DNA of 64,000 nt from positions 6,473,439 through 6,537,438 of the forward strand of contig NZ_CP036271.1 of the NCBI RefSeq assembly GCF_007745175.1, written 5' to 3'. A program made the translations under genes and the position numbers. Shown piece after piece: positions 45,986 through 55,903 of the stretch (position 1 is the first letter of the stretch; each line of letters starts with the position of its first letter). The notes beneath the pieces are model-generated. The model saw only the letters and a list, made by a program, of their open reading frames with translations, was not told the origin of the DNA and did no database searches. Source of the DNA: Caulifigura coniformis (GTDB lineage Bacteria > Planctomycetota > Planctomycetia > Planctomycetales > Planctomycetaceae).

Positions 45986-47500
45986 CTACCCCGATCGCAG
46001 CCCCTCCGGACCTCGCGCAACCACCGTTCTCGCTCGCGAGACTGGCGCCGGAACCGGGCGAGAAATCTTCGGAGCCGCGGCCTCCTGTGGACGTCGCACG
46101 ACCGACGCCACGGTCCGGGTACTCCCCGCCTGGATCGGCGGGCTCCACGTCGCCAACGTCGACAGGAGAACGGCCAGCGAAGCCGTCACGCTCGCCACGA
46201 GACGCTGCCCCGACGTCTTCCGCCGCAGTTCTCGCGCTCTCCGGAAGTCCATCGCCTGGGGCGGCCGGCCTGTCCTGGGGCCAGAACGTCGCGGTCTCTC
46301 GTCCGACAGGTCCGACTTCAGCATCGCCACCGCCCGCTCCACCGACGTCACTTTCGCGATCGCCTCCCGCAACTCCGGGAAGGGTGACGGGTCGCTCGAC
46401 AGGCGGGTCGGCCGGGCAGCCGCGGCGACCGCCCTGGGCGCTTCCGGTTTCCGCACCCGGCCTTCACTGTCGAGCATCCGGTCCAGCGCATCGGCGATCT
46501 CCCCGGCCGTGCCGATCCGCTCCTTCGGCGACTTCGCCATCATGCGCCGCAGCAGCGAACAGAGGGCAGGGGGGACGTCCGAACGCAACGTCTCGATTCC
46601 CGCCGGGGTCGCGTTCTGATGGGCGAGCAGCCGCTGCGCCAGCGAGCCCTCGTGGAATGGCGGCCGCCCGGCGAGCAGGAAGTACAGTGTGCAGCCCAGG
46701 CTGTAGATGTCGGCCCGCGCGTCCGCCCGGTGGCTGTCGATCGCCTGCTCGGGAGCACAGTAGTTCGCCGTCCCCAGCACGCGCCCTTCCAGCTGGATCG
46801 TCAGCTGCGCTTCGTTCGATTCCACGAACCGCGCCAGCCCCAGATCCATCAGCCGCACGACTCCCCGGTCGTCGATGATGAGGTTCTCCGGCTTGATGTC
46901 GCGGTGGACCAGGCCGGCCGCGTGGACATGCTGCAGCCCTCGCGCTGCCTGCCGGATGACGTCGATCGCCTTGGCGACGGCGAGCGGTCCGGAGTGCCGC
47001 ACCACATCGAAGAGCGTCGGCCCCTCGATGTACTCCATCACCAGGTAATGCACCGTCGACGCCCCGTCGGCGATCTCGCCCCCATCGAGCATCCGCACCA
47101 CGTTCGGGTGGTCGAGCGTCGCCGCCGCCCGCGCCTCCCGATGGAACCGCGCCAGGAGCGCTGGATTCGCCGCCTTGGCGGCCGGAAGAACCTTGATCGC
47201 GCACCGGCGTTTGAGCAGCCGGTGCTCCGCCAGGTACACGAAGCTCATCCCCCCTTTGCCGATCAGTCCCTGCAGCGTGTACCCCCCCAGGAAATAGCCC
47301 CGGTGCTTGCCGGCGAGCAGGTTCTGAGCCTGCCACACGGACAGAAGTCGCTTGCGACACAGGGTTTCGGCGAAGTTCCTGGCGTCCTTCCGCCCTTGGG
47401 AATGCGCCCGGAACTGCGCCACCTCGGCTGCCAGCGCCTCCTCGCTGAGGAGCCGGCTGCGGCGGAGGGTGTTCAGAAACAGGTCCAGGGAGACGATCAT
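45986..47500 (-). CDS. Ser/Thr protein kinase with C-terminal membrane helix
   Basis: I start at the ATG at 47500 (MIVSLDLFLNTLRRSRLL), the usual beginning of this planctomycete kinase group, and reject a 36-residue upstream extension. 504 residues. Kinase motifs: GKGGMSFVYLAEH (P-loop), CAIKVLPAAK (Lys), VHRDIKPENLII (catalytic loop), LMDLGLARF (DLG for DFG, normal in this group), TANYCAPEQA. A Pro/Arg-rich linker leads to a membrane helix (VASVTASLAVLLSTLATW) and a short extracytoplasmic tail. Cytoplasmic kinase anchored to the membrane. Substrates not indicated by neighbours. Confidence 0.9.
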   Translation of the reverse strand: MIVSLDLFLNTLRRSRLLSEEALAAEVAQFRAHSQGRKDARNFAETLCRKRLLSVWQAQNLLAGKHRGYFLGGYTLQGLIGKGGMSFVYLAEHRLLKRRCAIKVLPAAKAANPALLARFHREARAAATLDHPNVVRMLDGGEIADGASTVHYLVMEYIEGPTLFDVVRHSGPLAVAKAIDVIRQAARGLQHVHAAGLVHRDIKPENLIIDDRGVVRLMDLGLARFVESNEAQLTIQLEGRVLGTANYCAPEQAIDSHRADARADIYSLGCTLYFLLAGRPPFHEGSLAQRLLAHQNATPAGIETLRSDVPPALCSLLRRMMAKSPKERIGTAGEIADALDRMLDSEGRVRKPEAPRAVAAAARPTRLSSDPSPFPELREAIAKVTSVERAVAMLKSDLSDERPRRSGPRTGRPPQAMDFRRARELRRKTSGQRLVASVTASLAVLLSTLATWSPPIQAGSTRTVASVVRRPQEAAAPKISRPVPAPVSRARTVVARGPEGLRSG

Positions 47501-48260
47501 CGCCGCCGAACGTCCAGGGGAGGGGGGGGCAGGCGGTGAGCCGTGACCAATTCCGGGGAGGAGACGTTGGAGAAAATCGGCCTGCACGCAGGCGAAATGC
47601 ATCGGCAAATTGCGTCAGCTGCGGGATTTGCGAAGCTGTCGGGGGCTTTTCCGGATGTGCTGCCTCTTCGGGGTTTTCTTGCGGATCTGGACTTTCCCTG
47701 ACTCCCGATTGTCCATAATATCCCTCGCTCAGCGGTGTTGCGCACCCGCTGAAGCTTCGGCTGGCTTGCGGCTGTCTGGTTCCCGTCGAGGCTTGTGCGC
47801 GAGTGGAGGTACCCTGCCAATGGTTTTCTCATCTCAGGCGTCGCGTTAAAGCGAATGTCCTGATCGGCATCGCCTCCACTTGTGCTGTGACGGTCTGAAC
47901 CATGTCGCGACGCGACGGGTTCCCGGTCCTCTCAAATCGCCGGAAAATCACTGAATCGCCCCTCCGGACGTTTCAGCTGGCGACTCAGAGAACCGAAAGG
48001 TCGCCTGATACGCGACGAATTCGTTGAGGTCGCTGACACGCGACTGATTCCCTGATCCGCTCGGCCGCGGATCGTCGAATCAAACCTTTCCGAGCCGACT
48101 GGCTGACGGATCTCATTCGGGTCCCCGCTGCCGGTGTTGTGATCGACTCCCCGCTGTGAGGATCTCCGCTGTGAGGATCTCCCGGCCGGCGTCCAGCTCC
48201 GAATGACCCCGTTGTTCTCAAACCACCGATCTCTGTTCCACAAAAGTAAGCACGCGTCCT
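47501..48260. other. Long intergenic region with a short tandem repeat
   Basis: 760 bases between divergent kinase and EF-G genes; both promoters must lie here. CCGCTGTGAGGATCT occurs twice in tandem at 48151-48180, about 80 bases before the EF-G start. No frame in this stretch looks like a protein. Confidence 0.5.
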
Positions 48261-50417
48261 ATGTCCTCGCCTCTCGCCTTCATCCGTAATCTTGGTATCT
48301 CCGCCCATATCGATTCGGGCAAGACGACGCTCAGCGAGCGCATCCTGTTCTACTCCGGTCGCATCCACAAGATGAACGAAGTGAAGGGTGACGGCGACGG
48401 CGCGACCATGGACTTCATGGACCTCGAAAAGGAACGCGGCATCACCATCACCTCCGCCGCCACGCAGGTGAAATGGAAGGAACGCGAAGGTCGCGGCGAC
48501 TTCACCATCAACCTGATCGATACGCCGGGGCACGTCGACTTCACCGTCGAAGTCGAACGCTCCCTCCGCGTTCTCGACGGCGCCGTCCTCGTCCTCTGTG
48601 CCGTCGGTGGCGTCCAGAGCCAGTCGCTCACCGTCGACCGCCAGATGAAGCGCTACGGCATCCCCCGCATCGCCTTCATCAACAAGATGGACCGCACCGG
48701 CGCCGACTCCGCCAAGGTCATCAAGCAGATCAAGGAAAAGCTCGGCATCGTGCCGCTTCCGATCCAGCTCCCCATGGGCTCCGGCGCGCAGTTCGAAGGC
48801 ATCATCGACCTCATCAAGATGCGGGCCCTCTACTTCGAGGGCAAGCAGGGTGAAACGGTCCGCTCCGAGCCGATTCCGGAAGACTACGCCGACGCCGCCC
48901 AGGCCGCGCGCACCGAGATGCTCGAAAACCTCTCGATGTTCGACGACAACCTGATGACCGCGCTCCTGGAAGAGGCCCAGATCGACGAACTCGAAATCCA
49001 CCGCCTGATTCGCGAAGCCACCCTGGCCCGCGAAATCGTCCCCGTCATGCTCGGCACGGCCTTCAAGAACAAGGGCGTGCAGGAACTCATCGACGCCGTC
49101 TGCCGTTACCTCCCCAGCCCCGAAGATCGTCAGATCAAGGCGACCGACCTGGTCGCCACCCGGAAGGCCAAGGACGCCGGCGAAAGCGGCGACGAAGCCA
49201 TCAAGAAGGTCGACCTGACCACCGAGACCGACAAGCCGCTCGTCGCCATGGCGTTCAAGACGGTCGTCGAAGCCTTCGGCCAGCTCACGTACACCCGCAT
49301 CTATCAGGGCACCCTGAAGAAGGGCGAAACGTACCTGAACTCCCGTATGGACAAGTCGACCCGTATCGGCCGCCTCTTGCGTATGCACGCTGACGACCGG
49401 GAAGACATCGACTCCGCCGGCCCTGGCGACATCATCGCCGTCGTGGGCGTCGACTGCGCTTCGGGTGATACCTTCTGCGGCGGCGACGTCTCGTACGCCC
49501 TGGAAAGCATCTACGTTCCCGAGCCGGTCATCCGCCTGTCGATCCAGCCGGCCCAGCGCGACGGCGCCGACAAGCTCGGCAAGGCTCTCGAACGGTTCCG
49601 CCGCGAAGATCCGACGTTCCGCGTGATGAGCGATCCCGAAACCAACGAGACGATCATCGCCGGCATGGGTCAGCTGCACCTCGAAATCTATGTCGAGCGC
49701 ATCAAGCGCGAGTACAAGTGCGACACCATCGTCGGCGAGCCGAAGGTGGCCTACCGCGAAACCCCGACCAAGCAGGTCGAGTTCAACTTCAAGCACAAGA
49801 AGCAGACCGGTGGTTCGGGTCAGTACGCCCACATCGTCGGCGTGCTCAGCCCGCTCGGAGAAGACGCGACCGAAACCTTCCTGTTCGAGAACGAAGTCAC
49901 CCAGGGCCGCATCCCGAAGGACTTCATCCCGCCGGTGGAATACGGCATGGGCCGCGCCCTGGTGAAGGGACCGCTCTCGGAGTGCGAAGTCGTCGGTGTC
50001 CGCGTCCAGCTGCAGGACGGCAGCTACCACGACGTCGACTCGTCGCAGATGTCGTTCGAAGTGGCTGGCTTCAACTGCATGCGTGAAACGCTCCAGAAGG
50101 CCGGCATGGCCCTCCTCGAGCCGATCATGAAGCTGGAAGTCGAAACGCCGGACGAATACACCGGCTCGCTGACGGGTCACCTGTCCAGCAAGCGCGGCGT
50201 CATCACCGGCACCGATACCCGCGGCAACGTCACGGTCATCAACGCCGAAGTGCCGCTGGCCAGCATGTTCGACTACGCCAACGAGCTCCGCTCGATGACG
50301 CAGGGCAAGGCCGGCTTCAGCATGGAATTCTCGCGGTACAAGCAGGTCCCGCGCAGCATCCAGGAAGAAGTCGTCGAACGCCGCGCCCGCGAGAAGAAGG
50401 AACGGGCCGCCAGCTAA
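48261..50417 (+). CDS. fusA: Elongation factor G, organellar/spdEFG1-like type
   Basis: 718 residues, complete. GTPase motifs: AHIDSGKTTLSERI (P-loop), ERGITITSAAT (switch I), DTPGHVDF (G3), NKMDR (G4). The HIDSGKTTLSERILFYSGRI wording, with Ser for the Ala of classical EF-G, resembles the spdEFG1/mitochondrial EFG1 lineage reported from planctomycetes. Domains II-V follow in order (ETNETIIAGMGQLHLEIYVE; VEYGMGRALVKGPLSEC). It moves tRNA and mRNA on the ribosome. It stands alone, not in a str operon, and is followed by a terminator. A second EF-G elsewhere is likely. Confidence 0.95.
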   Translation: MSSPLAFIRNLGISAHIDSGKTTLSERILFYSGRIHKMNEVKGDGDGATMDFMDLEKERGITITSAATQVKWKEREGRGDFTINLIDTPGHVDFTVEVERSLRVLDGAVLVLCAVGGVQSQSLTVDRQMKRYGIPRIAFINKMDRTGADSAKVIKQIKEKLGIVPLPIQLPMGSGAQFEGIIDLIKMRALYFEGKQGETVRSEPIPEDYADAAQAARTEMLENLSMFDDNLMTALLEEAQIDELEIHRLIREATLAREIVPVMLGTAFKNKGVQELIDAVCRYLPSPEDRQIKATDLVATRKAKDAGESGDEAIKKVDLTTETDKPLVAMAFKTVVEAFGQLTYTRIYQGTLKKGETYLNSRMDKSTRIGRLLRMHADDREDIDSAGPGDIIAVVGVDCASGDTFCGGDVSYALESIYVPEPVIRLSIQPAQRDGADKLGKALERFRREDPTFRVMSDPETNETIIAGMGQLHLEIYVERIKREYKCDTIVGEPKVAYRETPTKQVEFNFKHKKQTGGSGQYAHIVGVLSPLGEDATETFLFENEVTQGRIPKDFIPPVEYGMGRALVKGPLSECEVVGVRVQLQDGSYHDVDSSQMSFEVAGFNCMRETLQKAGMALLEPIMKLEVETPDEYTGSLTGHLSSKRGVITGTDTRGNVTVINAEVPLASMFDYANELRSMTQGKAGFSMEFSRYKQVPRSIQEEVVERRAREKKERAAS

Positions 50418-50445
50418 TGGCTGCCTGAGAGATCGAAACCAGAAA

Positions 50446-50474
50446 GCCCGTCGCGAAAGCGGCGGGCTTTTTTT
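50446..50474 (+). terminator. Rho-independent terminator after EF-G
   Basis: GCCCGTCGC pairs with GCGGCGGGC around a GAAA loop (50446-50467), one G-T pair or mismatch, followed by seven T. The remaining gap to 50821 shows nothing further. Confidence 0.85.
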
Positions 50475-50821
50475 GTGGCGACGTCCGTGGCGGAGATCTG
50501 GGGGCGGCGGTGACCGTCATCATCCGTGTCGACGCTTTTGCAGGCTTCAGTTCAAAGCGGCTGACGATGCAGTGACTCGCGCGCCGCTTCCGGGTGGCCG
50601 GACATCTTCGAGATGACAAGCGTGCCCAGGCAGGGAGGGGCGGCCTCAGGCCTCGTCCGACGTGGTACGTCGCTTCCAGGGGCGCGTATACTACGTCCGA
50701 GGGCTTTGTCGCTGGTGGAAGTGCTGCTGCTGATGGGTTGAAGGCTGTTCTGAGAGATTCTCTGACCTGAACGGAATGCGATCGCGTGACCTGCTGATTC
50801 ACCTGTCGAGAAGGGCGACTT

Positions 50822-51049
50822 ATGGAGCCTGCTTCCGGCCGTCAGTCCATTGCTGTCCCAGTTCTCGTCGCCGCCATCGCCGTGGCGCTACTCTCCTTCC
50901 TCACAGGCTCGCGACATCGCTCGTCGATGTCGGAATGTCCGCAGTGCCACCAGTGCACCGTGGAGGCGAGCCGGGAGTCTCCAGACGTGCAATTGATGTC
51001 CTGCACGGAATGCCGCTGCGTCTATCGCTGGTCCCCGCTGCGAAGGTAG
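50822..51049 (+). CDS. Small membrane-anchored zinc-ribbon protein
   Basis: 75 residues from the ATG at 50822. An N-terminal membrane helix (IAVPVLVAAIAVALLSFLTG) precedes a zinc-ribbon-like part: CPQCHQC, then CTECRCVYRW. The two C-x2-C pairs fit one zinc site. No strong ribosome-binding site is visible and no family is recognised, so it is tentative. Confidence 0.5.
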   Translation: MEPASGRQSIAVPVLVAAIAVALLSFLTGSRHRSSMSECPQCHQCTVEASRESPDVQLMSCTECRCVYRWSPLRR

Positions 51050-51242
51050 GCCCGGCGGTGAGGACGTTGTTCCATGCTTCCTCCGGCCCTTTCTCCGCGT
51101 CCTGGCGGTGGACCTTCCCGCCAATCCCACGCACGTCGCTCCGCCGGCCCAACATCCTGGTCTCGTCACCCGGCAAACCCATCGGTAATCTGATTCGCGG
51201 GGCGTTCTAAAATTCTCGTTGGCAACGAGGGCTACGGCGGTG

Positions 51243-52973
51243 ATGACGCACGGTCTGCGGCGACACGATCGCGCACAATGGTTCGTCCTGCTCCCCTTCC
51301 TGCTGTTCGCCCTGCTCGTCCCGCTTGGCCCGGAAACCCCTTATTCCGACGACTTCGACTACGCCGAGACCGCCTGGTATCTCGCCGACACCGGTCGGCT
51401 CATCCTCTCTGACTGGCCATCGATGACGCTCGCCGGGCACGCCGCCTGGGGCGCGCTGTTCTGCAAACTCGGCGGCAACAGCTATCTCATGCTCCGGCTG
51501 TCGATGTTCACTCTCGCCGCCCTGACCTCCCTCGCCCTGTTCCACTGGGCCCGAAGGTACGGCCATTCGCCCGCGTTCGCCGCCTGGTGCGCCATCACGT
51601 TCGCCCTCAGCCCTCTCACCGTGGTGCTGCAGTACACCTTCCTCACCGACCTCACTGGCGCGGCCCTCGCGACATTCCTCGTGCTTGCAGGCAACCGGAT
51701 CGCGGACGACTGGCGGCCGCTCCCCCTCCTGAAGTTCGGTCTCCTCGCCGGAGTCGCCTACCTCTCCCGCCAGACGGCCGCCATCCCGTTCCTCGTCGCG
51801 TTTCCGATGCTCCTGTGGAAAGTTCTCTACTGGGAAGGAACCTGGCGCAAGCTGCTCCTCATGGCGCTTCCGTTCATCGCGCTTGTCGGGGGATACCAGT
51901 TCTGGCTGATGGAAAGTCACGGCGTTCCCGCCAATCAGCAGTTCAGCTTCCTGCAGCTGGATCAGCCCGCCTGGCATGCCGACCGGCTCCTCGCTCTTGT
52001 CCTGGGTCTCGGTCTGCACCTGGCCCCGATGGCCGCCGTCCTGGCCGTGGCGACAGGGCGAGGGCGTCGGTGGAGAACATTCGCACTCGGCCTCGCTGGC
52101 ATCGGTTTCGTGGTTGTCTGCCTGTCGACGTCCGAACGTTGGCCCATACTGCTGCACGACGACCTCTTCGACCTGGGACTCCGCGCGCCGGAAACGTCTC
52201 CCGGTGGAACTCCGCAGCCCCTCCGGGGGCCTGTCTGGCGGCTGGAAGGACGATCCGTTTCCCTGGCCCATGCCATCGCGCTCGCCACGGCCACGTTCTC
52301 GACGCTCGTCCTGGGGATGTTCTGCCTCGCGCATCGCCGGCCTGCGTCTCTGCCGTCGCGGGGAGCACTCCCCGGGCTCGCCACCCTGTCGCTGCTCGCC
52401 ACGGCCGGACTGCTCCTCTTCACGCCATCTCTTTTTGATCGCTATCTCTTCTCGCTCGTTCCGCTCGCGTTCCTCGCCCTGCTGGAGCGCATCCCAACGC
52501 GTGTCACTTCGCACCCCGTTGGTCTGGGAGTCGGCTGGGGAGTGACAGCCGTCGTCGGCGGTCTGTCTCTGTTCGGCATTCAGGACGGAATGCAGCGCTC
52601 GGACACCTTCTGGAAGACCGCCCGCCACCTTCATTCACTCGGCGTTCAGCCGGCTGACGTCGATGCCGGAATGGCCTATGCCGGATTCTTCCGGTATTCG
52701 CCGACCTATCGCGGCCCTCAAAGGATCGGACCCTATCTGAAGCAACTCGCGCCGGCTCATTTTCAGTCCGCCACGGCGAGGTTCAGCCCCCTGTCGCTCT
52801 CCGCCAACCGTCCCGTCTGCATTGAGTTTGAACCGCTCAAGGACTGTCGGGTGGTCGCCCGTTTCCCCTTCCGGAGCTGGTTTCGAGCGGGAGAACTCGT
52901 CGTGCTCGTGAGGAACGGGGTGCACGATTCCAGCCTCCCCGCACCGTTCGTGCAGTGGATCAACAGCCGCTAA
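51243..52973 (+). CDS. Multispanning GT-C-like glycosyltransferase
   Basis: I start at the ATG at 51243 (MTHGLRRHDRAQW); the frame is open from a TTG at 51219. 576 residues with about ten membrane helices, beginning WFVLLPFLLFALLVPLG. After the first helix comes YSDDFDYAETAWYLADTG, an acidic pair in the first extracytoplasmic loop as in GT-C enzymes, which transfer sugars from lipid-linked donors. The C-terminal ~120 residues are soluble. Substrate unknown. It is followed by the ABC ATPase gene on the same strand, ~220 bases on. Confidence 0.7.
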   Translation: MTHGLRRHDRAQWFVLLPFLLFALLVPLGPETPYSDDFDYAETAWYLADTGRLILSDWPSMTLAGHAAWGALFCKLGGNSYLMLRLSMFTLAALTSLALFHWARRYGHSPAFAAWCAITFALSPLTVVLQYTFLTDLTGAALATFLVLAGNRIADDWRPLPLLKFGLLAGVAYLSRQTAAIPFLVAFPMLLWKVLYWEGTWRKLLLMALPFIALVGGYQFWLMESHGVPANQQFSFLQLDQPAWHADRLLALVLGLGLHLAPMAAVLAVATGRGRRWRTFALGLAGIGFVVVCLSTSERWPILLHDDLFDLGLRAPETSPGGTPQPLRGPVWRLEGRSVSLAHAIALATATFSTLVLGMFCLAHRRPASLPSRGALPGLATLSLLATAGLLLFTPSLFDRYLFSLVPLAFLALLERIPTRVTSHPVGLGVGWGVTAVVGGLSLFGIQDGMQRSDTFWKTARHLHSLGVQPADVDAGMAYAGFFRYSPTYRGPQRIGPYLKQLAPAHFQSATARFSPLSLSANRPVCIEFEPLKDCRVVARFPFRSWFRAGELVVLVRNGVHDSSLPAPFVQWINSR

Positions 52974-53191
52974 TCAGGCTGCACCGCGACACCGTCACGA
53001 AACTCACTCTCGAACCGGCCCGTCGCCGCCAAATCGCAAAGCCCCGCGGCCACGTCCTTTGCGCAGCCTCCTTCCCGCCTGGCGCGACTTCGCGTTGCCT
53101 CGTTTTGGCCGCCGCCGGTAAAGTTCCGCCCAACCTGCCGCCGGCGATGGAACGCCACAGGCAGCCCCCTTGTTCCGTGTCGTCCGCCCTT

Positions 53192-53965
53192 ATGTCGCTT
53201 CTCGAGTGCAGTGGACTCGCCAAGACGTATCCCGGCGGTAAACGGGCCGTCAACGGCGTGTCGTTCTACGTCGACCCCGGCGAGATCGTCGGACTTCTGG
53301 GACCTAACGGGGCAGGCAAAACGACCACGTTCCGCATGTCCTGCGGACTCATCGCCCCCACCGAAGGGCGGGTGATGCTCAACGGCAAGGACGTCACGCG
53401 CTGGCCCATGTATCAGCGGGCCCGCAATGGCATGGGCTACCTGCCACAGGATCAGAGCATCTTCGTGAAGCTCTCCGTCGAGCAGAACATCCAGGCCGTC
53501 CTCGAGTTCCTGCCCATCACCTACCGCGACCGCGTCAACACGATCAACCGGCTCCTCGGCGAGTTCGGCCTCACCAGCAAGCGCAAGCAGATTTCGTCCA
53601 CCCTCTCCGGCGGTGAGCGGCGTCGCCTGGAGATTGCCCGCTGCCTTGCCAGCAATCCCAAGATCATCCTCCTCGACGAGCCGTTCACCGGCATCGATCC
53701 GCGGACGATCAACGACATCCAGGACATCATCGCCCATCTGCGGACGGACGGCATCTCGATCCTGCTGACCGACCACCGCGAGCGTGAGACCCTCACCATC
53801 ACCGACCGCAGCTACGTCGTCTGCGACGGCCAGGTCCTCGTCAGCGGCGACGCCGCAACCGTCCTGAATGACCCTACTGCCCAGGACCGCTACTTCGGCA
53901 AACGCTTCGATGCGACCTCCATCATCGAGGAGAAGTCGCACTTCAAGCCCCGCAAGGCGTCCTGA
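53192..53965 (+). CDS. lptB: LptB-type ABC transporter ATPase
   Basis: I start at ATG 53192 (MSLLECSGLAKTYPGG); an upstream extension of 79 residues is Pro/Arg-rich and unsupported. 257 residues. Walker A LLGPNGAGKTTTF, Q-loop YLPQDQSIFVKLSV, signature LSGGERRRLEIAR, Walker B IILLDEPFTGIDP, switch ITDRSYVVCDG after LLTDHRERETL (switch His). The wording GMGYLPQDxSIFxKLxVEQN is diagnostic for LptB, which powers lipopolysaccharide export with LptF/G. Those partners are not in this window. Cytoplasmic side of the inner membrane. Confidence 0.88.
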   Translation: MSLLECSGLAKTYPGGKRAVNGVSFYVDPGEIVGLLGPNGAGKTTTFRMSCGLIAPTEGRVMLNGKDVTRWPMYQRARNGMGYLPQDQSIFVKLSVEQNIQAVLEFLPITYRDRVNTINRLLGEFGLTSKRKQISSTLSGGERRRLEIARCLASNPKIILLDEPFTGIDPRTINDIQDIIAHLRTDGISILLTDHRERETLTITDRSYVVCDGQVLVSGDAATVLNDPTAQDRYFGKRFDATSIIEEKSHFKPRKAS

Positions 53966-53994
53966 CCCGAGACTCCCCTCAGCCGGCCCGATGC

Positions 53995-54897
53995 TCAGGG
54001 GAGCAGCGTGACCTGTTCCCTGGGAGAGACACTCGTCACCAGCGCCTCCTCGCGGGTCGTCAGCCACTCCTTCCAGCGCGATTCAAACTGCGACGCCGTC
54101 ATACCCGGCAGCGTTTTGGTGATCGCCCGCTCCCAACCCTGCTCGCCGCACAGTCCGACGAACGCCAGCACGTCTTTCTCCGACAGTTTGTGGTGGCTGA
54201 CAAGGTATTCGATGACGGCGCCGCTCTGGCCGTAGAACAGTTCGCTCTCGCGCTCATTCTGCGGGCCGTCGCGCATGCTCGTCACCTGCTTCAGCGGCAG
54301 GAGCCGCTTCTGGGCCGCTTCGTCCTTCAGAAAGCCGAGCATCCGCTGCTGCCGCTCCGGTGGTTCGGAGAAGACCGCGATCCCTTCGTCGGCCCAGCGC
54401 GGAATCGGCTTCCGGCAGAAGTGTTCCGCCAGCACCACGTGCGTCATCTCATGCGTGAGCACGGGCTTCAGCTTGTCCTCGTTGTCGGCCCGCAGGTGCA
54501 GCCGCCGCTTCCAGACCCGCCCCTCGCCGATTTCCAGGTCCGCAACACCCCACATCTCCGCCGGCGCACGGGCCCCTCGCTCAAACGTCCGGGCCGTCGG
54601 GTACAGGTAGATGTCGCACTTGCACGACCACGTTTCCCGCCGGTCGTCGATCCATCGCGACCGCAGCGATTCGCACGTCTCCTCACAGAACGTCACCAGC
54701 GGAACCGCCCGCTCCTGCGGACCCGTGTAGTGAATGCGGAACCGGTTCGATTCCAGCGCCGCCCAGCCCTGGTGACGCACCGGCCGGTAACAGCAGCAGG
54801 TCTTGTTGCCGGCCGGGCAGACGTGGTCGGCCGCGCGGCCGGCGGACGCCGTGGCCAGAATCAGAAAACCTGCCAGGCAGCGAGCGAAGTGATTCAT
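53995..54897 (-). CDS. Exported gluzincin-like putative metallopeptidase
   Basis: I start at ATG 54897 (MNHFARCLAGFLILATASAG), which begins a signal peptide; GTG at 54906 is an alternative. 300 residues. The mature N-terminus has CPAGNKTCCCYRPV; residues ~45-130 resemble the pre-domain of peptidase-MA proteins (RFRIHYTGPQERA, CDIYLYPTARTFER). The zinc motif is HEMTHVVLAEHF (HExxH), with WADEGIAVF giving the downstream Glu region. Family members act outside the cytoplasm on unknown substrates. Convergent with the LptB-type gene; spacing 29 bases. Confidence 0.78.
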   Translation of the reverse strand: MNHFARCLAGFLILATASAGRAADHVCPAGNKTCCCYRPVRHQGWAALESNRFRIHYTGPQERAVPLVTFCEETCESLRSRWIDDRRETWSCKCDIYLYPTARTFERGARAPAEMWGVADLEIGEGRVWKRRLHLRADNEDKLKPVLTHEMTHVVLAEHFCRKPIPRWADEGIAVFSEPPERQQRMLGFLKDEAAQKRLLPLKQVTSMRDGPQNERESELFYGQSGAVIEYLVSHHKLSEKDVLAFVGLCGEQGWERAITKTLPGMTASQFESRWKEWLTTREEALVTSVSPREQVTLLP

Positions 54898-55180
54898 TCG
54901 GGGCACCCGTGAGCGATGGGGTTAAGGCCGACATGACAAGTTGCATGCCGAACACACCGGTGGGTGCAGAAACACCGGTTCTTCCTGATCGACCGCAGAG
55001 GAAAGCGTGAGGACGGCGTCCTACCGTGCTGAGGAGTGCGGCAATGTCGCTGAAATCAGGAGCAGCAGTCTGATTCCATCAAAATGTGGCTTTGATGGAC
55101 GCCACTTGACACCTTCCCTGTGCACAGAGCAATAATTGGTGTGCCGGCAAACCACAAGTGCAGACGTCCAGGAGCTTCTC

Positions 55181-55477
55181 ATGCTTCGGGCTGTTGTCGG
55201 TCTCTTTCTCGTCCTCGTGCTCGGCACGGCGCTCAGTAACGGCGTCCCCACCGGTGATCGCCACGCCTTCGGCTGTGATCAGGCCAGGCCCTCAGTTCTC
55301 ACGCACGCGCTCGCTCTGGAGTCTGAACTCGAAACCGGCCTCGACGATCTGGCGGATCCCCCCTTCTCGGACGCCATCCCCGAAATGTCGGCCATCGGCC
55401 GGCTCGTCACCGGGCGCAGGGACCTCAAGTCCACCCACCTGGAAGCCCTTCTCACCTGTGGCCGACTGCTGATCTAG
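55181..55477 (+). CDS. Small exported protein of unknown function
   Basis: ATG at 55181 follows AGGAG. 98 residues: signal peptide MLRAVVGLFLVLVLGTALSNG, then an acidic helical part (LALESELETGLDDLADPPF). No family recognised. The strong ribosome-binding site supports translation. The ~280 bases before it hold no other gene. Confidence 0.6.
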   Translation: MLRAVVGLFLVLVLGTALSNGVPTGDRHAFGCDQARPSVLTHALALESELETGLDDLADPPFSDAIPEMSAIGRLVTGRRDLKSTHLEALLTCGRLLI

Positions 55478-55624
55478 GCCACTGCTCCCTGCGGCGTGCT
55501 CGCTGCGCGCCACGATCCGGCGGTCTTGTCGCTTCGGCGCGCGCACTCGCCCGCGCCCTTTCTCAGGCCTTCCCGAGCGGCGGACGTCGTTCCGCCGCCT
55601 GTTTCCCTTTTTTGGAGACGCTCA

Positions 55625-55903
55625 ATGAAGACGCTCGCACGAATGATGTCCTTCTCCGTGGTCCTGGCGGCCGGCTCGGCCGCGATCGCCGCGGACTGCC
55701 GTGGCGGGTACGCCGACACGGCCGCCCCGCCGTCGACGGCCCCCGTCCGCACCGCCTACCGCAGCGCCTATACCTCGGTCGGAACTTCGTCGACATCTCT
55801 CACCCCGACATATCGAGCCCCAGGGGCGAACATTCATCACATCTACGGCCCCGAAGCCCGCTGGGAGTTCATGAGAAACCGCCAGCATCTTCGCGGCTGG
55901 TAA
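55625..55903 (+). CDS. Small exported Ser/Thr/Tyr-rich protein
   Basis: ATG at 55625 follows TGGAGA. 92 residues: signal peptide MKTLARMMSFSVVLAAGSAA, then a Thr/Ser/Ala/Tyr-rich stretch and a C-terminus with EARWEFMRNRQHLRGW. No family recognised. It lies between two other small exported proteins on the same strand, all of low complexity, suggesting envelope or matrix components. Confidence 0.55.
   Translation: MKTLARMMSFSVVLAAGSAAIAADCRGGYADTAAPPSTAPVRTAYRSAYTSVGTSSTSLTPTYRAPGANIHHIYGPEARWEFMRNRQHLRGW

Noticed and set aside
47985-50180. 731-codon minus-strand frame opposite EF-G
   Set aside because: Exact mirror of a well conserved EF-G gene; no protein-like order of its own.
51207-52634. 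475-codon minus-strand frame opposite the GT-C-like gene
   Set aside because: Glu/Gly/Arg-rich mirror; the plus strand shows clear membrane helices.
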